A stretch of 64,000 bases of DNA from Stereum hirsutum FP-91666 SS1 (Eukaryota; Basidiomycota; Agaricomycetes; Russulales; Stereaceae). Position 1 is the first letter of the stretch. The number at the start of each line of letters is the position of its first letter. The position numbers and the translations under genes were made by a program. The notes below the pieces were generated by a model. The model ran no database searches. It saw only the letters and a program-made list of their open reading frames with translations, and had not been told where the DNA came from. The stretch lies in contig NW_006763137.1 of assembly GCF_000264905.1 (NCBI RefSeq), positions 1,570,748-1,634,747 on the forward strand, read 5' to 3'. Positions 35,093 through 47,514 of this stretch are shown piece by piece.

Positions 35093-38000
35093 TTATGAAG
35101 TAGGCTGTGGATGTCCAGCCATCAACTTCGAAATTAAACTAGTCCGTTGTGGTGTATCCGCAAAAAGCGCCTTGACTAATCGCACCAACTCTTCGATCTC
35201 AAAGTCCACCAAAGCGCCCTCGTCGAAAAGGTAGCCGACGTCTGCTAGAGAAGCTTCCTGTACCGAATGGTCAATAAACCAGGAGAAAACAGGACGGCAA
35301 TGGGAAGACTGACAAGTAGCTCGGAGAGGTATGAGAATTTCAGCCAGGAAGGGACGTAGGCCACGACGAGCGAAGGCTAGAGGCAGGATCAGAGGTCAGC
35401 AAGCTCGGAGAATGACGGTCAAATCGAACCATACCTCTTCTGCTTCCACTATAAATAATCCCTCGAGCGCGTTCAAGATTCGACAGAGCTCACTCAACCT
35501 ATGACTCTCTACCTCCGTGATATCTGGCAAGGCCGATATGTCGGCTAACATATGGGACAATGCAGCGTCGACGAGAGCGCCAGTTGCCTTGAAATACTTT
35601 GTCTTGTTCAAAACGGTCTATGAAAGGTATGATTATTAATATTTTATGCACTGGTCCGATATGTCAGAACATACCTTCCACGTCCTGGCAACACTACGTA
35701 TGAGGCCCATCACGCTGGTCACCGCAGTTTCGCACTCGTCAAATCGTTCTTGGTCTCCAGTCTCGACAAATCCATCTGCCTCGGCCAAACCGTCCGCAAC
35801 AGTCTGTCTTTGTCGTTCCTGTTCGAAATCTCTGAGCAAAAAAAACTGAGGTAATAGAACGAACAGAGGCTTACAACCGTATCCTCAAACCAGCTATCCC
35901 CAAGTACTGTCAACCTCTCCGCTGCCTCCATCAACTTCTCCCTCTCAAACTCATCACCCTTCCCGCCTTCTTTGAAAAGTCTCTTCGCGCACGACCCCAA
36001 ATACGCACAGTCGTTGGCAAAAATCATCCCCCTGTCCCGTCCCGCATCTAACTCCTTCTTGAATCTCACAGGATACAATGCACGCCACAAATCCAACATG
36101 CTCGGCGCGCTCTGTCCAAGCACCGCACCCCTCTTCCGCCTATCTTCCGAGCAAAACAGTCCCGAAAGCGGGTCCGCATCGAATAGGTCGGAAATGGAGA
36201 AGAGATGCCCTTCAGACAAGATGGACTGAGCTGTGGTCGCGAGAGACCGAGCACGCGCAGAAATCATATACGTCTCCTTCTCCTTCTGTGGCACTACGAC
36301 CTGGACCTCGGGGGCTGACGGACTCTTGACAGGTACCGATATTTTCTTAGGCCTGTTCGTCTCGACTTTGCGCGTTGACTTCACGGGAGTGGACGGTGGC
36401 GCGGGGACGAAGGCAGCGGAAGCCACACTGGACGGTGTCTGTGGAGGTGGTTCTGAGCCGTTCGACGATTGACTCGGATTTGTCTGGTGACTACCCTTGG
36501 CCTTATTGGCTAGCTTTTCCAATCGTGTCGCGCGTTTCACAGGTACTATTGAGATGGGAGCCGGTACGTGTGGCGGTGGCGGTGGAGCAGATATAGGTGC
36601 GATAGGTGAGGATGGTGAGGATATGGACTCAGCCCAAGGATCATCGTCCCAAGGATCGGCGTCTGGTTCTGGTTCAGCAGAGGGCTGTTCGCGGGGCACA
36701 TCACCGTTGTGATAACCATTACCATTTGTTTTGTGCTCGGTGGAAGCTGAAAGAGTTTCATCGGCCCCAGCGAGCTCTTCCTCATCGTCATTCCAGCCCC
36801 ATGCATCCCCAGCATCCTCAGTGTCATCAACCTCCCTTGGAGGAGGTAGAGGTGAAGCGACAGGTGTCTGTTCCGGCTCCGCTGATTCATCCTCGTCCAA
36901 TCCCCAACCATCACCGCCCTCACCTCCATCATTCATTTCCTCTGGCTCGTCGTGAGCTTGTTCTCCCTCAAGACCCCAAGCGTCATCTTCTTCTCCAGCG
37001 TCCACCTCTGCCTCCAGATTCGTGGCCAGATCGTTACTCTTTCCTGATCCAACAGGGACAACGTCAACTTCAACCTCCAGCTCAACACTGACCCTACCGC
37101 CTTCCTCCTCCGTAAGGATGATAGCCCTCGCCACCTCAAGCACCTCTGCTCTCCTTTTCCTCTCCCAATGTCCTGCCACGCCTTTCGCCCAAGTCAACAC
37201 CTCTCTGTCCCTCTCGTCCGTCCCTAACATCTTCACTACGTATATCTCTTCCATATCAATCGCCATCCTCACCAAAACCAAAAATTGGGGTAAAGTTTGA
37301 AGTGATGACGGTAGCAGAGGGATGAGGAAACTGTGCAAAAGAGCTTGAGAGAGGGGTTTTGCGAGAGAGGGGAGAAAGGTCGTCATTTCCGGTGTTTGAG
37401 TTGCCGAGGAAGAAACCAGAGGGAAAAGGTGGTCGGATAAGAAATCGAAGAGTCGAGATATGTTTTGGAGGCGAATCGAGCGATCTTCCGTGTTAGGCGG
37501 AGACGGAAATATGGATAATGTTTGCGATTCCGTATTGGTGGTGAAATCATTAGAAGATGTCACGGAGAGGGAGGAGGGCTGCGTGGCGATGTATGTGATA
37601 TAGTGCGTAGTTAGGTCACGGCGAATGGTGTTTAACCGTTGAGAGAGTGAGGAAGGTGATAGTTGAGCGAAAGCACTGAGGATGGATGAAAGTGGGAGGG
37701 TTGTTTGCGATTGGCGGACTATGGAATAAGAGGTGAGATGAGTAAGCTGAGTCTGGTAGGATTGCACGAGATTGATACCTTGTACGTGCGGGCGAATTTT
37801 GATTTCATGAGGGGATATAACGATTCCTCGGGAACAAGCATCACTGAGTTGCTCTTCCGTTCTGTCCTTAACAGCGCGGAACTTGCCCTACCCAACTCGT
37901 CAATCCTGCCGCTAACGCCCATATAAACCATCTGAGCCAAAGAACTCACCTTGAGTTGCACCATAGCGTCACTATTTGCAAGGGCCGTAGGGGCATGCCC

Positions 38001-38608
38001 GAGTAATCGTTCGATATCCCGACAGGCATCCACGGCCTCAGGCAACTTTCCTTCGTAAACCAAGCCATCAAGGGCGTCAAACTCCTGTCTGCATCGAAGA
38101 AGATGCTCTAGGGCCTCATATGTGACTTCAGAGTCGAGAGCTTGCTGGGCGAGGGTCGAATGGGCCTCAAGCGCACGAAGAAGAGTGGGAACAAGGCCTG
38201 CCTTCACGTACAAGTCAGTGACTAGGATATTTGGTGTAGAAGGTGTAGTACATTTGGCGACGTTACAGCTGCGTCAAGTTCGTCGATACCGTGTGTGAGA
38301 ACTGTAAGTCTGTCTTGCACAGACTTCGCTGAAGTAAGTTGACGGTCGAATGACGGTAGGTCAACTTGCACGCGTTCATGAATCTTAGCCTATAAGATCT
38401 TTATGTTCAGGACTAGACTCAACAATGATACCGGAGAACCTCGCACCTTGGTTTGGGAGATGGAATCATCTAATTCTGCTACCCACGATGACGCTCGCTC
38501 TGCTGTCAGCTCCTTTGACGAAGCGGAACCAACTTTGGACAGGATCCGCGAAGATATATCCTGAGGGATCCCGACGCGAGGCAAGTGTGAAGGTATTGGG
38601 AAAGCCAT
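35093..38608 (-). CDS. ZW10: ZW10/Dsl1-family tethering protein
   Basis: ZW10/Dsl1 proteins tether Golgi-to-ER COPI vesicles at the ER; in animals ZW10 also works at kinetochores. Exons on the minus strand: 38608-38447, 38389-38252, 38201-37950, 37881-37779, 37718 to 35875, about 35831-35675, 35617-35435, 35376-35314 and 35257-35093. The N-terminal helical region has LVPTLLRALEAHSTLAQQAL and LEHLLRCRQEFDALDGL; then RRDLTTHYITYI, a long acidic Pro/Ser-rich linker (roughly residues 380-630) unusual for animal ZW10, and the C-terminal SMLDLWRALYPV, ERFDECETAV and LVVAYVPSWLKFSYLSELL. The junction near 35832-35874 does not join in frame with canonical sites, so this joint is uncertain. An additional ATG lies 24 codons upstream only as a non-ATG codon; 38608 is preferred. 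Confidence 0.9.
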
Positions 38609-39048
38609 AGTGATGTATAGAGATACCCGCAAGTATTAGGTTCACTTCAAGTGAATTCAAGTCAAAGTCCAGTGTTGAAGGTAGAAGGCCGTATAGGACG
38701 CGAAGTTATGGCAGCACTGAGTTGGCACTCGTAATTGTTGGATTGAAAGCGGCACAATTAAGTGGTTTCAGAGATTGTTGAGAGACATATACGTCTCTTA
38801 CTATAACCTGTGTTAATGATGAATATAGTTTCAGCAAATAAGGTGAATGAAGACTTACGTGGAGGGAGCTGTGGCAAGCGGTAGAAACGCATGTGGCGAA
38901 CATGACGCGACGGGCAACGGGGTTCGACGGGCCGCCCTGCCGTTTCGGCAGAGCGTCCCCGATCTGGACTCATTTCCAATTTCGAACTTGACCGTTACAG
39001 TCAAGTTAGAGTGACGGCAGCGTACGTCCTGTAACTTTTACTATCGAG
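38609..39048. promoter_or_regulatory. Divergent promoter region, ZW10/EFM7-like
   Basis: 440 bp between divergent start codons, AT-rich near 38800-38850. No gene supported; probable shared promoter. Confidence 0.4.
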
Positions 39049-40040
39049 ATGGCGGCAAGTGCTTACTGAGTTATTAAATAGTCCCTATTTATTGGATTTC
39101 TGACTAGCGATCTCGTCTCCAATAATCTTAGACCGAGCACACCACCGTGTCAGGTTCTGTTGAGGCCGTAGCGCCAACAGATGATCCGGAGGATATCTTC
39201 GAAGCATCCTTGGAGGGCCTGTTCGACCTTGCACCGATAACCCACTCATCCGCCGGATCCGTCTACACGTATCACACACCGTCTACTCGACTACCTCCCT
39301 ACTCCATCGTCCTCTCCACGCCGGATACCCGTGCCGAGAACTGGTCCCTTCATGCCTCATCCATCTGGGTTTCCTCCCTCTACATCTCTGACCATATCGA
39401 AGAGCTTCATCTCGAGGACACTTCACCAGGAACGTTGTCGGGTCATCTTCACGTTCTCGAGCTAGGAGCGGGGGCTGGTCTTCCAGGGATCCTCATCGCG
39501 AAAACCTATCCACGCTTCGCTCGTGTTACGTCAAGCGATTATCCCGATGAAGACTTGATATCCACATTGCAACAAAACGTGGGTCGTAACAACGTTCAGG
39601 ATCGATGTCGAGTTGTTCCCTTCGCGTGGAGCTCGAATGCCTCTAGCCTTTTCCCAAAACTTGACGGCTCCGACGATCCTTCTCGAACAGTAAAAGGCTT
39701 CGACGTGATCGTCGCGGCAGATACGCTGTGGAATCCTGACTTTCACGGGCTCTTCATCGACACGCTCGTTTTGGCTCTCACACGGACAGCAGATGCGCGA
39801 ATACATTTGGTGGCAGGGATGCACACGGGCAGATACACTATTCAGAGCTTCTTGAATGCCGTATCTAAGAATACGGGGCTCGAGATTGTGGAGGTCACTG
39901 AAAGGAGTGTGAAGGGCGAGTCAAGGAGGGACTGGGATGTGGGACGAGCGGAGGGAGAAGATGAGAGAGAACGAAGGCGTTGGGTTGTGTGGATCGTGAT
40001 TAGATGGAGTAAATTTACTTTACTGAAATATGCTTCCTAG
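39049..40040 (+). CDS. EFM7: EFM7/NNT1-like protein methyltransferase
   Basis: Seven-beta-strand SAM-dependent methyltransferase. Yeast Efm7 (formerly Nnt1) methylates the N-terminus and a nearby lysine of elongation factor eEF1A; the same target is inferred. The main exon (39132-40040) has SAM motif I VLELGAGAGLPGI, an acidic loop SSDYPDEDLI, post-motif VIVAADTLWNPDFHG and NWSLHASSIWVSSLY, typical of family 16 enzymes. That exon has no suitable ATG. An upstream ATG GCG at 39049-39054 followed by GCAAGT, the GC-AG donor consensus, joins in frame over a 77-nt intron to ACC at 39132, giving a 304-residue protein. The C-terminus is highly charged (Arg/Glu) before a final strand. Divergent from ZW10. 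Confidence 0.85.
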
Positions 40041-40390
40041 ACGACAAATTATACACAGGATCTTCCGCAAAATCCACGAGGCTAGGTAGTCGTCGCGGAC
40101 TTCGAACATTGTCTGACATTCATTCAACTATCCGCCGCGTGCTTACCCGGTCCTTTTGGCTTTTGGTCCAAATGTAAGTACTTCCGGTCTCCGCACGGCG
40201 CACGCCCATCGATTATGTTTCTCGTCCTCATTGCTGTCCCCCACTTTCTGGGACAACTTTTGCGATAAGTTATGGAAGAGTCTCATTTGGCCGCTAGCGC
40301 TACGTACACGAGCAAAGGTGTCTTTCATGACTGTTCCTCTCGTTCCCCTTACTCTACAGGCGCTCCGAGTCCACAGTCCCTCCCAACCCT
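40041..40390. other. Convergent 3' intergenic region
   Basis: 350 bp between the methyltransferase and oxidase stop codons. A 244-codon open frame starting here on the + strand only mirrors the oxidase 3' exon. No separate gene seen. Confidence 0.45.
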
Positions 40391-42948
40391 CTACACGACC
40401 AAGTCGCTCAAATCAACGAAAACGCTTGCCACCTTCCTCAACATACTCAGCCACAGCCCCAACACGAACGCAACAACTGTCCGGAGACCCGAAAACTCGA
40501 AGAAATCGAAGAAGAGGCCACAAACGATCCAAAACATATCATGCGCTCCGGACCGTTCAGCAGAAAGGATCTCAATCGACGCTGCCCTCGCGCCCTTCCC
40601 GGACGCACTCCCATTCCCATATACAGTTACCCCCTCCTGATCCTTGCTCGCAGATGAATGCAGGTGCTTCGTGTCCTTCCCAATTATACCTACCGCTGCC
40701 TTCAGTCCTGCCGTCCATCCGTCTTCGTGGAACCCGTATTTCATCCAGGCGCCTGCGTACCATACCCCTCTCTTCCCTTGAATTTTCTCCATCTCCTCTT
40801 GCAATCTTACGGCCGCAGCGTCAAGGACGGGGTGTGAATACTGATGATGCGAGTAGGTCTTCGACGGAGAGGGTGGCGAAGGAGGATTGAGGGTAGCGAA
40901 GACTGGTCCGTGAGTATGGGTGGAGAGGTGTTGAAGATCATTCATCCAATCTGTCCGAAGCGTGAGCTGGATGAACGAGAATAAGTATAGAGGAATTTGT
41001 AGTGCTCACAAGTCCTATACAAGGAAGTAACGTCAGAAGCAGGACGATGACGGAAGATGTTCACTTACAATGCAACCTGGTCGTTGTTCGCTTTCCTTCT
41101 CCCCTTGGCATCCACACCTGACCTCGTCAGATAATTCCAGCATGACCAAGCGATCCTGCTCTTTGGCATCAACTGGATGGTATCATAAAACGTCCATGAG
41201 CTTCAAAATGGAACCAAAAGCTGAGCCGACGCTCACGGCCTCGTCCGAATGGACCACAACCTCATTCCTGTTCCACCGGAAACCACCCAGGATTCTCCTC
41301 TCTTCATCACTCACGTCTCCTCCCTCACCCAAGATTCTCAACGTATCATCTGAATGGCACGCCATGATGACATGATCAAACAGCTCGACCTTGCCATCAG
41401 TAGTCGTGAGTTTGACCTGGAGCGAGGAGTTTCTAGAAGTAATGGATTTGATAGGCGTTGAGAGGTGCAAGCTTTCTTTCGGGAGTTCTGAAAGGACGGT
41501 GTTGACATATTGCTTGCTGTGCAGCCATCTGGATCGGTCACACGGCTAGACAATGGGGCAGTGAGAGGCGTACCTTCCGCCTTGAATCGTGAGCCAGGAA
41601 GGCTTGCCAGTAATTTGAAGAAGGTGGTGATTGTGCATGAAGTTGATCTGTGCGACCATTCCATGAGTCATTACAGTCCATTCAGGAAAGAAGAATGCAG
41701 ATCCACCAAAGTCCTCGCGGGGAAGTCTAATGCGCAGAGGTCGGGTGGCGTACTCCACACAGCGGCAGTCATAGGCTATACCGGAAAATACAATCAGCTA
41801 TCGCTCGCCTCCATATCCCAATCAGGCAACAACTCACAATCAAATAATTGTCTCTAAAGCTTTGTGAATAACCTTCATTCTCCAAATATTCTCCAACTGA
41901 CATCTCCGCTCCTTTGGAAACCGGCTTCTTGAGTATCCTCCTCGCACATGCATTGAACCTCAACACGTCGTAAATCAGCTTCCACATCTCTGAGTCCAGA
42001 ACACGTTTCGCCTGGCAAAAGACCGTGAAGAGGTTTCCGCCGGCCCATTCGAATGCGCCAAAGTCACGGGAGACACTGAATGTCATTTCGGTGGGGAGGA
42101 TCTTGATAGAGGGATATTGACGGAGAAAGGAGAGAAAGTTGGGATAGGTGGAGGGGTTGAAGACGATCTATAAATTAAATACTGCGTCAGTGAATTTGAA
42201 TCTGGTACCAGAGACTCAACAATGCATGGTGAATGACTGAATGGTGTTGGTTCTGGAACTATGACCCGCAGTCTTAGATACGACACCTTTGCCTCGAGCA
42301 TTGTGGGGCACATTGTCGGGCCTAAGTCAAGCCCACATTCGCGCCATGACCACAACAGCTCGATTCTACTAAGTGCAAATGTAGCAAAGCGATATTGCGA
42401 ACACAGGATTCAGTCGAGTTTGGAGCTCAAACTAGAAATGCCTGAGTATACACGGCGTGCATGGAGGTTTGCACTTGAAGCAGAGCTACCTCGGACTCCG
42501 TGACGCTGTTTCAGACAAACCATGCAGGACCAGCGAGAAGCTCGCGAGTCGTCGAGATGGCCAAGATGTACCGCCCAGCAGTGTAGAAACTACCACACAC
42601 GAGCAGACGTCGACACTGATTGACAAACTAAAACGCAAGGAGGCAAATAAACGTACAAAACCGCTTAAAGCAGGTCAGCTCAAAGTCTAATTCGATCGCA
42701 AGCTGGAAGAACTCACGAGTCGACCTCGACTGGCACCCTGCCCGATGGTTCTACACGTACGGTGTTTGCATGGCCACCCGGCCGCGAGGCAGCCTCATAT
42801 AGATGTACCTCATGCTCATCCCGGTTCAAAAGCTGTCACAGGGAGCATAACCAATGGTTTCAATCACTGTCTGACATATGGAAAAAGCAGAACGAACCCA
42901 TGTTGCAGCCAGTCCAGACACTCCAGACCCTACGATGGCTATGCGCAT
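40391..42948 (-). CDS. FAD-dependent amine oxidase-like oxidoreductase
   Basis: Flavin amine oxidase-fold protein of the NAD(P)-binding Rossmann-like type found next to cyclopropane fatty acid synthases in bacteria; its substrate is unknown. Ten exons on the minus strand: 42948-42898, 42832-42717, 42663-42657, 42167-41838, 41775-41707, 41647-41574, 41516-41237, 41172-41069, 41014-41010 and 40950-40391, in total 531 residues. Seen: MRIAIVGSGVSGLAATW (FAD loop), HEVHLYEAASRPGGHANTV, DSGFIVFNPSTYPNF, EWAGGNLFTVFCQ, YLIPMTAAVWSTPP, NEVVVHSDE, IAWSCWNYLT and the C-terminal YAGAWMKYGFHEDGW. Exon 3 is 7 nt (supplying Gly-Phe) and exon 9 is 5 nt; both restore conserved residues in frame. Intron 3 is 489 nt, very long for this window. 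Confidence 0.92.
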
Positions 42949-43597
42949 TTATGTTGCAACTTTTCTTGGAGTATAGATGGGTGCTCTTTTGTCAGATTTA
43001 GCTCGGGTTGGCCGCCTCAAGTATTTGCGAGTCTGCACGCCGGTCGTGGTTCAAAGAAGAGAATCGAACGTCCAACTTTTCTGAGATGCATGATGATCAA
43101 CGTCGAGAGCAACGGGCGCTTCCAAAGTTGTCGATGACTACCCAGATCGGACCTGTTGCGTACGAGATTAGATTAGATGCTACCCGTTTCAGATGCCCGT
43201 GCGAAAGTCTTACATTCCGGCGATCAAGCGTTTGACTGAGTCAACGATGTCAATGCGGCCTTGTTGTCGGTTCCACGATTTGCAAGTTCAAAGGTGACAG
43301 GGCGTTCGCAACTTGTTATACATTCGGCGTAAAGCTGTCGAGGGCGTTGAAATGCACAACGACGATCGGACGTAGGTAGGAAAGTAATATACAGACATGG
43401 AGGCCCGGAACGACGAGAGGGGGACGGAGAAGTGTAGGTTGTAGGTAACGCTGATACAACTGGAAGGAGGTGAGTACGAGCACATACTAGTGCCTATGAT
43501 GGTACAACAACACTCGTAGCACGAAAAAGTATGTACACTCAAGTCGTCGCAATGAACTATCTACAAATATCAATAACATACTTTGCTGACATTCGCC
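42949..43597. other. Intergenic region between oxidase start and P450 end
   Basis: 650 bp holding the oxidase promoter and the P450 3' flank. No gene supported. Confidence 0.4.
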
Positions 43598-46057
43598 TCA
43601 AATCTCGATACAACGGATCAAGGCCTCAGCCTTGTGAGACCTTGGCCTGATCACACATGGGAAATCCTTTGGTTTGCTGGAAATGATGGAGTAGGAAGAA
43701 CCAACAGATCAATATGAATGAAGACGATGTTAGTACGAGGAGGACGTACGTCAACGCTCCGCTCGTGAAGGCAAACTCAGGTGTGATCTCCATTCCGTTT
43801 GCATCAATTGCCTTCTCGATATCGAATACGGAAAGGATTGATGTGGAGAACAGGAACATCATCGCATCCGCGAGATGGGTACCTATCATGACCATGTAAG
43901 CATTCGGAAATAGGGCAACCTTATGGTGTCTCCTCACCTGGACATGATCTTGACGTCGTGAACATATGAACCAAGAAAGAAATCAGATTTAAATTGTCGC
44001 GTAATACTTTGGAGCCGCAGTAGAGAGAAGCGTACCGCCTGCCGTATCCGAAGCACATCTACACATGCGCGACGAATGGGTCAGTCAACCAGACGGAACT
44101 GATGAAGAACCGGCGTTGAGACGCACCTCGTATGGATCCTGTTCCGCAGGCTTGCCCGGCGATGGGATCAGACGGTCAGGGTTGAACATCCATGGATTCT
44201 TGTAGACCTCAGGGTCATGGAGAAAATGCCTGAAGAAACGGTCATGGTTACCATTCCATGAGGAGAGGATCAGGCGACTTGAATGTTCTTACCAAATGTT
44301 CGCCAAGACGACAGACCCTTTGGGAATCAAATATCCATCGTGAATGTCGTCCTCCCTGACGCAATGCGGAGCACCTGAATTACATGCATCGCTCAACTCG
44401 TTGGGAAAGAGTGGATATGTCGAAAAAAAGTACCAAGAGGCGACGTTGTTCCCCATCTGATCACCTCTTTTGCCAGAGCGTTGCAATATGGCAAGCTGTC
44501 TCGATCGTTCATAGTCGGAAGTCTTGAGTCACCTACGACGGCATCGATCTCGGCCTGCGCTTTGCGACGAGCTTCGGGATAAAGGGTCATTGCGAGAATG
44601 AATACCGAAAGGGCCGATACAGGCTGTAAGATCGTAGAGACACGATAAGAAACCGGTTATATTTTCATGAACGCCAGGGGCAGAGACTCGGACTTACTGA
44701 GTCGGCTCCGGCGGAATACCTTTCGAGGATTATGATAAGTGGGTCACTTGTACAGCCCGAGTTGAGTGAGGAGTACGTACAAGCTCTCTGCGGCCCACTT
44801 AATCCTGTGTCGGTCCTCTGCGGTTGTGTTGCCACTGTTCAGCAGATTTGCGACAAAGTTAGGCGATGACTTTCCCGCCGCCTGAAATGTTCCACACAAC
44901 CTCATCAGCATTTCAAGCGTCATACTGGGAGCAAAATGCAAGGTTTTACCATTTGCCCAAGAACGAAGCTAAAGGCGCTATCGGCCAGTGAGTCAACAGT
45001 TTGTCGGCATTCGCGAGCGAAAGTTTGAAATCGGGCTCCCGGAAACCACTCAGGAACGTGCTTCACTGAGGTGGATGTGAGTGGATTAAACAGACATTGA
45101 GGACTATAGAACTCACAGAAGGGAAGCACGTCTACCAAAAACCCTCCAGGCGCCAAAAGCACTCCCAGCTGTGAAGTCGCCTCATCTGCAATCTTAACGA
45201 GAGGGTCGTGTTCGTTCCTAGGTTGATATCCATAGGTCACCTGCAGAACGCTGCATCCGACGGCTCTGTGTTGGAAGTCAGCCTCGTGCTATCATGTCTC
45301 TTCTTTGATATGTGGTGAGGGAGACCCACTTTCTCAACACTCCTACGTAGTTATCGGGCTCGTCCAGCAATCTGCGGACCGCTTTCGCAGCCTCGCTCTC
45401 CAGAAGACCCTTAAACTGGAGCACATTGGAACGGCTACCAATGACCTAGAAGTAAGGAACGTAGGTCAGATGCATGATGTCAACCTAAGAAAATACACGA
45501 GGCAAAAAAAAAGACTAGCCTGATGCATCATACGTCGGTATGTCTTGAACCTGTCTGCGTATTGAAGCAGCACTATTGCATACTTCCACCCTGCGAGGTC
45601 TCCGCACATCGTGTAATATGGACGATCGCTGTAGTTGAGGCTCTTCTTTGAGAGCATCTCGGTAGCCGCCTTGTGTGAATTGAGAATGATAGTCGTACGT
45701 CCGAAAATGGTTACCGAGCATATATCACCTGAATAACATGGGCGAGTGCAGTGTGGAATTACCAAGAAAAAGACACACCATAGAGATTGTGCCAGACCCC
45801 GAAGATTGTCGGTTCGTGTTCAGTAGGAATATCATACCTAATTCACGATCAAGTACCAGTGTCAAGGACAAGCCAAATCGAACTCAATTCACGAAGACAT
45901 CAAGTGGTACTCACAAGTTTCCTATAATCGGTAGTCCACGCGGCCCTGGAGGCTTTGGATATTTGCCTTGGGGTCGGAAGAGCCTAGCAATCAAGAGGCA
46001 GCACAACAAAATCCAGAGACCGAGGATCAAGACATTGTAGATCGAGAGCGCAAACAT
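43598..46057 (-). CDS. Cytochrome P450 monooxygenase
   Basis: Membrane-anchored haem monooxygenase of the ER, probably in secondary or xenobiotic metabolism; the CYP family is not assigned. The N-terminal anchor (about residues 4-26) is followed by [14 protein letters not shown] trace 15 exons, all joining in frame: first 46057-45915, last ending TGA at 43598. Motifs: I-helix AGADS (in a 25-nt exon), K-helix EVIR, FNPDR and the haem loop FGYGRRSCPG. The cysteine ligand sits in an 11-nt exon at 43948-43938. The C-terminal part reads [15 protein letters not shown] before TKPKDF, as in mushroom O-methylsterigmatocystin-oxidoreductase-like P450s. The intron after MMHQ (donor at 45519) begins GC. 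No other biosynthetic genes lie beside it. Confidence 0.93.
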
Positions 46058-47514
46058 CTTGACCAAGTCCGCACACCAGAAGTAAGACGAAGTCAGGGGA
46101 GGGAAAACGAGACAAGCATGTTGCAGATAGAGGAGTGCAACTTATACGAACCAGGAAGTGGTGACTTTGCCTCCTAAAGCAACATCAGCACGTACTCGTG
46201 ACGATAAAGCTGTGGAGTTCTCTGGACTCCCACCTCGAGGTGTGCGGTTTGTAGTGATGCAAGCCATGCCGTACGATGTAATGAACTTCGATGGGATCAC
46301 ATATGTAATGCGGGTCCCAAGTCAAGTTCCTCGATTGGCGTAGCCACCTACTCAACGGGGCTAAAAGCCGGGGCGATCGTGGGACGATACAGCTCCAGGG
46401 CAAAGAAGCCACACATTGCGATCATTGAGAATACCGATTTGAGCCTAGGTACAAAGGGATTAATCAATCAGCATGTTTTGCGACCAAGGAGGCGGACAGG
46501 GCAGGTACGACGACCGACTTCTACCTTAGTATAGATGAAATCTAGACATGAGCCGGGACCTCCTTATTCCACATCATATAAAGTTATCGTTATACGTACA
46601 TGAAGACCGGTACGAGCGTTCATTCAACCATGCGGAGCTAGTGTGCGGACAAGGCCAACAGAACCCGAAATCTGCGCAGTGAGTAACCATCCTTCGCACC
46701 AAGCACGGTATCAGAACTCGTCGGCGGCCTTGAAGATATAGTCGAGCTGTGTACTGGGATTTACCCACTCAATGTCGCCCGTACGACAAGGCTTTGTGAT
46801 GATTTGCTTCGGGCACAATCATGATGGACAAAAGTGAATATTTGAATGACCGCCCAAACGCGTGGTGTATAGTTTCCGCCATAGCGAATGGTTCTAGCGG
46901 GCGCAAGATTTACGTTATCTGCTAGGAAAACTAGAAACTTCTCAAAAGGACAAACGCACGTACCCGGGCATGAGGACCAGTTGAACGGAGTGGCTCACTG
47001 CCGAGTGGTGACGCTGCACTCGACAATCTACCCGATGCAGGATCAGCGAGCAGTCTTGTATCACCAGGAAAGCGAGTATTAGTATGGTAAGTTATCAGTA
47101 GCTCGACGGTGTTGCTTAGTTGAACCATCCTCGAGCCCCAGGTAGTACAAATTTCCAGACCATAGCTTGTCTGAGTTTTCGGAGATTATATCCTAGAATA
47201 AAGGAGGTCCTGTGTCATGACATTGTTATCGGGATGGCCGTGCAGGGTTGTGCACATTAGGAGGCAAAAGCATAGGGCCATAATGTGGGAAAGTCGAACA
47301 TTCTCAAGATTTTCACGCGCGGGCGGCGCGGCGTGGGTTCATTTTAGTCAGCGTCAGCACCCTTCCGACTCGGCCACCGCCACCGGCCGCCACGCTCTCC
47401 AGTCCCTCAGCTTCTCCACCTCCTCAGGCTTTCGCTTTGTTACTGTGGCCTTCTACGTCTTTGCTCTTACTTCTAGGACATAAATCTCATAGTGTAAAAC
47501 CCATATTGCGCAAG
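46058..47514. other. Intergenic region, no gene recognised
   Basis: About 1.45 kb between the divergent P450 and CRIPT genes. Open frames are short and without recognisable similarity. It should contain both promoters. Confidence 0.4.

Noticed and set aside
40156..40890. A 244-codon + strand open frame
   Set aside because: It overlaps the conserved C-terminal exon of the oxidase on the other strand and is low-complexity Ser/Arg/Thr.
42261..42503. An 80-codon frame inside the long oxidase intron
   Set aside because: No similarity to the oxidase and no splice sites that would join it in frame; considered intronic.
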